In this document: piece by piece, positions 57,601 to 64,000 of the stretch
How the letters are laid out: the number at the start of each line of letters is the position of its first letter
Numbering within the stretch: the first letter of the stretch is position 1
Assembly: GCA_029215795.1 (NCBI GenBank)
Contig: JARDYH010000003.1
Coordinates: forward strand, 66,472,109-66,536,108
DNA: 64,000 nucleotides
DNA from: Anniella stebbinsi
Taxonomy: Eukaryota; Chordata; Lepidosauria; Squamata; Anniellidae
Direction of reading: 5' to 3'
Translations under genes and position numbers: made by a program
Notes under the pieces: generated by a model
The model's database searches: none
Seen by the model: only the letters and a program-made list of their open reading frames with translations
Told to the model about the DNA's origin: nothing

Positions 57601-57801
57601 GGCCTAGCTCATACCACCTGTAGCAGCTGAAAGGGTCAGTTGGAGAGCAGAACAGTAGGGTGGGATGAATTTTTCAATTTTGGTTCCTCTCAGTGTCTCA
57701 TTTGCCAATCTTCCTATCGGCTCATCCCATTTCCACATCATTTTGAGAATTCTTATTTTTAAAAAAGTTCTTAGGAAAATCCGTATGGATCTTTGCATTT
57801 G

Positions 57802-57927
57802 CCCTGATATAGGCATTTCTATATGCAATTTTGCCTAATATACTGAGTTTTGCATGCAGTGTTCCTTAATATAATCCATATGTGAATATTATTTTCTCTA
57901 ATATACACATTTTAATATGCATGTTTG
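57802..57927. repeat. Four degenerate ~32-bp tandem units
   Basis: Units start at 57802, 57834, 57864 and 57896. Each has a C-CTAATATA-like start, a middle T-rich part and TATGCA or TATGTG near the end. They lie within a probable interspersed repeat (about 57650-58040). Confidence 0.5.
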
Positions 57928-58049
57928 ACTGGGGAATTCCATTGCAAATTTCAGAGAAGTGCAGATTTCAAAGCAGGACTGAATTTTGATTCATGTATGG
58001 GTTTGAAAGTGCAAAATTAGGTAAGTTGGCATTAAATACAAACTGAATA

Positions 58050-59280
58050 TATTTCTTTCCCCTTGGCTGCTGCTGAGGTGAGAAGGAGGTTCATGGGGTT
58101 GATCTCTGCTGCCACAGCCATCGCCCTCCCTAGGTTGACCCTACTTTAAATGGCTGAGTGTGGGCAGCTGAGTTGCCATGCACAACCGCCACCCTACTTG
58201 TCAGCACTTTCCTCATTTTGGGTAGGGATGACCTGGGTGGACTAGCATTGCATTGCCTTGCAGTGGTGGTGCCTCATCTGCACATTGGACTGATTATGAA
58301 GAGGGAAAAGTGGGCTGCTCTGGCACGTAACAGGTACTGTGTACTTGCCACTTCTGGCACCAGCGCAAATCCTCTATCATAGCTGAGATATGAGTCCTTG
58401 ATTTATACTCAACATCAAACTACCTGGATCAGCAAATTAAGGTTGCCACAGAAGGGTAATAATATATGGTATTATTAATCAGTCTATATTGAGTAAAACC
58501 TGTGGGTTTAACATGGCCTGAACTTGACTCCTTTGGAGACAAAAGATTAAGAGACATGCACCTATCTTTTCCTAATCACTGTTTTTTTATCTTGGATTTT
58601 CACAGGATATGGCAATTAGCTTCACTTGCCTCCTGTGTTTAATCTCAAGTGTGTTTCTTCCTGTTAGAAAAAGTCTGGATAGATATTTTTTGAGTGGACC
58701 TGCAACAAAATATTGTAGGGTATCCCAACCCCAAATGGAGAGCTCCTTTTCATGGCTTCAGAGATGTCTACGGGAGCAGCCATCTTTACCCCCCCCTCCC
58801 CCCATGCCATGTCCCAAGAAGCAAGGCTACAACATGAGCACATGGCATAATTTCCAGAGGCATCCTTCTAGTGGAAAACATGCCTTCTAGCCTCTTGATG
58901 TTCTTTTTAAAACAGTAGAAATCATGGGAAAAAAGCCCTGAGACCACCTTGTATTATTGTAAGTTAAAGAACGTAACCCTCAGTAGGTGTCAGGATGAGA
59001 GAAGTCTGAGTGAGGTCTTTCCACAATGATATCAACAGAAAAAGAGTGGTCATGGGTTCTACACTGGTGTAGTCAGCAGTCTGCTTGGACAACCCCTGTA
59101 CCATCTAGGAAGATGTCTCTCTGCAGAAATGTCAGAGTTGACTACATTGGGCGGGAGGAGCTTGTCAATGCTGGAGGGAGATATAAGGCGTTGTCAGCCA
59201 CTCTTGGAAGGTTGATGGAGGAGAAAGAAGGAAGAAGTGGTGTAGAGTGGAGCATATCAGCAGAGAAGAGTGAGAGACAG
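58050..59280. other. Undistinguished stretch
   Basis: No recognised gene or repeat; a C-run lies at about 58791-58803. Confidence 0.35.
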
Positions 59281-59533
59281 TGGCCAGATCTACACCAAGC
59301 AGGATATAGCTCTATGAAAGTGGTATGAAAGCAGGTTATAGAGGTAGGATCTACACTACTGCTTTGTAGCGGTATTGAAGTGAATTGGCAACTGTTGGGG
59401 CCCATGACACGTCACATACCATTTTTATACCACTTTTATAGTGTTATATTCTGCTTGGTGTAGATGTGTCATGGGCCCCAACAGTTGTCAGTGCACTTCA
59501 ATACCACTATAAAGCAGTAGTGTAGATCCTGCC
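59281..59533. mobile_element. GATCTACAC-type MITE containing a second inverted unit
   Basis: The outer unit runs from GGCCAGATCTACACCAAGCAGG to GCAGTAGTGTAGATCCTGCC. It is interrupted at about 59340-59465 by a complete unit in the opposite orientation (TAGGATCTACACTACTGC to GCTTGGTGTAGATG). Related elements lie at 15817 and 54188. Confidence 0.75.
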
Positions 59534-60264
59534 AGTATCGGGAAGATGTGAGAGAAAATTGGTGTTTTATGTGGGTAAGAGAAAGGGCTGGGAAAAGGGA
59601 AATTGCGTACATGAAGTACAAGGATAGAAGCTTGAAGGGTGGAAATAAGAGGCAGGGGCAAAAGGAGAGCCAGTCCTGTCAGCAGAGAAGATAGGAGAGA
59701 AGAAAAACCAATGGGCTGGGTGGTCACCAAACCATAGCTTATTTTAGGGTGGCCCTGTTCTTCTTCCAAAAGCATTCAACCACTGGGGGTTGCTATTAGA
59801 GGGAACAAGTGAGACCTACAACAAAATATTACAGTGCGGAGTGCTCCTATTCAGATTCCAGCCAGATAGCAGTCCCTTTTCCCAGGATACTCCATTATAT
59901 TTCCCTTCTCTCTTCATTTTCCATTCCTCCCCACCCATGAGGCACACTGTGGCCTCTGAGCATGTACAGTCATCATTGGGCTGTTGGGACTGTTGCTTCT
60001 TCAAACCTTGGGGTTTCCCCAAGCATGCTGAAACCTCCTTCTTGTTTTTTAGCGGCTCTATTTGGCTACAATTCTGTCTGCTCTCACCAGTCGAGTTTAC
60101 TATTAGAGATCATGATGATAGGAGCTGCTAAGTTCTTGTTATTTGTTACCTTAATTCATAGTGACAGCATTCAACAATGGAATGATTTAGATCCACTGGC
60201 CTATTTCACCTATCTGCATCCGCATGACTCCATGCTGTAATGCAAGAGAGCCAACAGCAAGGAG
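59534..60264. other. Undistinguished stretch
   Basis: No recognised gene or repeat. Confidence 0.35.
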
Positions 60265-60272
60265 GCAGAGCT

Positions 60273-60585
60273 TAGGGATGCTGGAGAACTTCGAGATAAA
60301 ATGAGTGCAGATTTCTAAGAATCCGACCTGTGGAATCCTCTGTGGACTGGCCTCCCCAGGCAACGTAAAGTCTGTAGAATTCCAGATTTGTTTTTTACTT
60401 TTCTGAAATTTACGCAAATTCATTTGCAGGGAAATATGCTAGTTTCTGCTGAGGCATATGCTATACTAAAAAAAATATATGTGAGGATAAGTTGAATGGA
60501 ATGGTGGACAATAGGCTAAATGTTAAGTACTAACATAAATTATGTAAATCGTCAACTTTCTTACTGAATTGATTGGACATCCCTA
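60273..60585. mobile_element. hAT-B element with exact 8-bp TSD
   Basis: Starts TAGGGATGCTGGAG and ends TTGGACATCCCTA. GCAGAGCT lies at 60265-60272 and 60586-60593, an exact match. Shorter than the 500-bp 19435 copy, so probably an internal-deletion derivative. Confidence 0.88.
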
Positions 60586-60593
60586 GCAGAGCT

Positions 60594-61547
60594 GGTTCTT
60601 GGTTCCTGTTTCCCAAGAGTGTGAGAAAGTCTAGTTTAAGTATAGTGCGATATTTTCTTTTATAGATTAATGCTCATTTTTCTAGTGCAAATTCTAAATA
60701 AATCATTCTTAGTAATTAATCTCTGATTTCTTCAGTGACATTTCTAAATTAAAAACCAGTGTTCTCAGTTGATTATTTTTTTAAAAAAATGAATTACAAA
60801 ATGTAAAGAAGACAGAATAATATAAAACCACAGTGGGTCTCCCAGGCCTGGTTCCGACATTCTAGCCATTGGATTAGACTTGGCCAAATTGTTACATATA
60901 AAATATACAACTGAGCTTTGGAAGTCATTGTCCAAAATATGGTGATGACCAAACTATATACCAATGGTACCAGCTTTGATTGAACTTGGTGATGATATGA
61001 CTATTTTACAGCTACACAACTTTTAGCAGGGCTGGAAAACCTTTTCTTGAAACCCCAGAGAGCTGAAGATTGAATTTATTCACAATAAGGACCTTGATAA
61101 GCCATAGGTCATTTCATTATGTCACTTGCTAAGGTTATTAACAATAACAACCTGTTGTTATATCAGTAGCTTTAATGGAAAATAATTGGCTTGAATCAGT
61201 TTCTCTGAGTTTAGGGATTGGCTTTTATTACAAGACTTGCATTATCTGTGTCTTCAGATAATTTTACACTTTCTAGTATTAAGCACAATATAGATGTAAC
61301 CTCATAATTATTAACCACAATATACTCCACTGCTGGGAATTCCAATATAGTGCCCACAGACACCTCTTTTGGTGTCCTCCAGGCTCTCTGACCCTCCTGA
61401 ATTTTTATTTTAGTTTTTATGTTAAAATGGTATTAGCTGGGAAGGTGGCATGTATGCTGAAAAGCAAAGGGCTGGCCTCCAGTACAATCTTTATTGGGGT
61501 TCAAGAGACAGTGGTATTGTGTTTTGGAGCTCAGACCCCACCTCTAC
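60594..61547. other. Undistinguished stretch
   Basis: No recognised gene or repeat. Confidence 0.4.
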
Positions 61548-61555
61548 CTTGTAAT

Positions 61556-61875
61556 TAGGGTGACCATATGAAAAGGAGGACAGGGCTCCTGTATCTTTAA
61601 CAGTTGCATAGAAAAGGAAATTTCAGCATGTATTATTTGTATATATGCTGCACCTAGTGACATTCTCTCTTCATCACAACAGTTAAAGCTGTAGGGGCCC
61701 TGTCCTCTTTTGTATCTGGTCAAGAGGGCAGGGCTCCTGCAGCTTTAACTGTTGTGATGAAGAGGGAATTTCACCAGGTTCTGAATATATACAAATGATA
61801 CCTGCTGAAATTCCCTTTTCTAGGCAACTATGAAAGATTCAGGAGCCCTGTCCTCTTTTTCATATGGTAACCCTA
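61556..61875. mobile_element. hAT-A palindromic element
   Basis: Starts TAGGGTGACCATATG and ends CATATGGTAACCCTA. The left half is complete with internal end TATCTGGTCA near 61712-61721; the right half resumes at AGAGGGCAGGG. Flanks CTTGTAAT and CCTTGTTT are only loosely similar, so the target duplication is eroded. Confidence 0.85.
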
Positions 61876-63364
61876 CCTTGTTTTTAGATGTTTGTGCAAG
61901 TTACTTTTCTTTTAGGCTAACCAGTTTGCTTCTGGGAAATGAGTGTTTATGACCAGCCATGACCACCATGGAAGCCATTTTATGGATGCACAAGCCACCC
62001 ATGGCAGCCAATTTGTGAGAGCAACCATAGTTGGGGACCCCGATGTAATATATTCTGTTTCTTCTTTAGAGTTGCTGAGCTTAATGGAAACAGTGACAAT
62101 TTCTAAGATACGGACTAACTTCTCATGGCAGTGCTGAAAGTATTGGAATACAGATACAAAACCTTTCCACTTTGGGATACCACTGAACAGCTAGCTAGCG
62201 GTTATTCCCTGCAGCTCACTCTGAATGCTCAGCTCTTTTCTTTAAGATACCATTGAAAAGGGGTCCAGTGGGTTTCTCTATTAATCTGGGAAACTTGAGA
62301 ATCAGTAGATTCTGTTAGAGAAGAGGCAGCAGCATGTAAAATTGGAATGGAACATCTAGCCTGGTGATTGCATATAGAAATGTTTACATGCTCCTCTGGG
62401 GTCATTTCAGGGATGAATTGTTGCAATGATTGCTGAATTGTGATGATACTTCCTTGAAAGACCACAGGGATGGAGTCAAGCTTTTCTGCCTGCAATCCTG
62501 TGGCTATTTATTATAGCACAAGGTATGCCTGGAGCCTTTGCAGGAGCTGAACCAACTCCACCATCTACATTGTACATCAGCTGTGTGCACAAAGCATCCC
62601 CGTGATCAGAAATACTTATAGCTAGGCCACAGACATCTCATTTAGCCAAATGCAGTTATTATTTTTCATGGAAAATCTCTCCATAAAAAAAAAAGTAGAA
62701 GAGAGAATTTGGCGAGGTCTATTGTTACAATGAGCTGTCAAAATGAAAACTTACATCTTTAGTTGCCATCTCAAGCTGAGGCAGAGAATGAAGGGAAGAT
62801 AATGAAGTATGATAGCTACATAAATGAAATGAGCTCCGCCTTGCCAAAAATCACTTTGCAAAAAGCAATACAGGAGAGGTTGATGGTGGTCTTTTTGGGC
62901 TACCAATGGCCCTACCCCTTCTGTTGGCGTTTAGTTGTAGTGAAAAGGCTACCCAGTGGAAGACCTGATGCCAAGAGCATTTGTACACCATCATCACTTC
63001 TCATCAGTTTGGACAACAGAAATGAAATGACAAATAAGTAGGCCTGTGAAAAATTCTGCCTCAACAGACAGGGGAAATAACTTCAAACAAAGATGTATTC
63101 CAGAGGCATTGCAAACGAACAGAATTGATGTAGGGAATGAGATCAGCAAGTGAGCTTCTCTGTTACTGGTTTGTGCTGTTGTATAATTGAAACTTGTAAT
63201 TATTTAGTCATTTGCTTTTATTTATCTCCAGTATTCATTAACTGCTTTTCTATAAAGCATCTACAGTGATATAAAAATCTTTCTCTCACCCACCTCCATA
63301 AAACCATTAAAAATAACAACCCATGAACAGCTAAAGTACTGCAAACAACAACTGCAAAAATAAG
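61876..63364. other. Undistinguished stretch
   Basis: No recognised gene or repeat family. Confidence 0.4.
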
Positions 63365-63600
63365 TCAGAGGCGTGGAAACCTGGGTTTTTTTTACATTGT
63401 TTTTATTCTGTTTTAATCTTAAGGTTTTTACATTACATTTTACTACGTTGTTGCATTTTATGGTTTTATGTTTTGTTTTTGTGAACCACTGAGAAAACTT
63501 TGGTTTTATTGTTTTACATTGTTGTGCACAGCCTTGGTGGCATTTTAGCAGATGAGGCAATATATACAAATGATGGTGGTGGTGATGATGATGTGGTATA
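63365..63600 (+). mobile_element. L2-like LINE 3' end, degraded
   Basis: T-rich 3' UTR followed by GTGCACAGCCTTGGTGGC...GAGGCAATATATACAAATG, the degenerate form of the L2-like terminal motif. A GATGGTGGT-type simple repeat follows (63570-63594). Confidence 0.5.
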
Positions 63601-64000
63601 GAAAGGTAATGAATTAAAAAAAATATTTTTGGTCTGATGGCCAGGTTGCCACTCAGGAAACCTCCCATGATCAAAGCTACCACCTGTCTCCCCCCCTCTC
63701 TCACACAGGTATACACCCACCCACACCTTCTTTGCCACTGTTGCTGAGGCAAAGAGAAAGCTACTCCTTCTGGAACCCCCTTCAAGGTGATCCTCAAGGA
63801 AGCTGTCTCCTGGAACAGCTGCTTTAAGATACTCCAGCCCTTTCCAGGGAGGAGGAGGGGCTTCAGCAGGGGCACCCATCCATTTGGGGTTTCCCTTTCC
63901 TTCCTATTAGTGGTCTGGGTGAGTCTTCTAGTTGTCAGAAAATATGGCATCTGCATTTAATACATGGTATGGTAATATTATGAGTGGTACCCAGGCCTAC
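63601..64000. other. Undistinguished stretch
   Basis: No recognised gene or repeat. A 231-codon frame on the minus strand (63956-63261) crosses the LINE tail and a His-repeat microsatellite, so it is considered spurious. Confidence 0.35.

Noticed and set aside
63261..63956. 231-codon minus-strand frame
   Set aside because: It crosses a LINE tail and a microsatellite (His run) with no recognisable domain.

Overview
The window looks like vertebrate nuclear DNA, most likely from a squamate reptile (lizard or snake). The basis is repeat content: CR1/L3-type LINEs, L2-like LINEs with AAAT/AAT tails, an L1 relic, tRNA-derived SINEs of the type common in squamates, a Ngaro/DIRS-type tyrosine-recombinase retroelement, and many short palindromic DNA transposons (MITEs). 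I found no intact host protein-coding gene, no functional tRNA or rRNA gene, and nothing prokaryotic (no operons, no CRISPR). Every long open frame I could assign is transposon-derived or a by-product of low-complexity DNA.

Layout. 0-4 kb: CpG-rich MITEs (two full inverted copies and two fragments) and a SINE split by a hAT-type MITE. 4-9 kb: palindromic hAT-like elements ('hAT-A', ends TAGGGTGACC), one inside a larger hAT-like element ('hAT-B', ends TAGGGATG) and one inside a LINE reverse-transcriptase relic. 9-13 kb: a decayed, intronless copy of a large multi-copy protein family with a Cys-rich CXC-like tail, preceded by tandem 150-bp repeats and pierced by a MITE. 13-27 kb: mostly undistinguished DNA with SINEs, MITEs and an L3/CR1 relic carrying two MITEs of one family. 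27-28 kb: a 5'-truncated LINE with an uninterrupted 307-codon RT frame. 30.7-34 kb: Ngaro-like element on the minus strand (ORF1, RT, RNase H, tyrosine recombinase, SGNH hydrolase), followed by a SINE, a 5S rRNA-derived fragment and a GC/CpG-rich block. 35.6-45.8 kb: LINE ends, an internally deleted L1, MITEs. 46.5-48.7 kb: a cluster of hAT-A elements, including one inserted in another with both 8-bp target duplications readable. 51.3-52.3 kb: a 1-kb non-autonomous element with hAT-A-like ends and a GC-rich CT minisatellite. 54-64 kb: CR1 3' end, more hAT-A and hAT-B copies, and MITEs.

The pieces do not work together as a pathway; they record successive transposition. The most informative result is that terminal inverted repeats and target-site duplications (8 bp for hAT-A, hAT-B and several others; 3 bp for a second palindromic family) can be read directly. 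Two apparently unrelated families share an unusual asymmetric head-to-head dimer structure. Family names hAT-A and hAT-B are mine; comparison to Repbase/Dfam could not be run.
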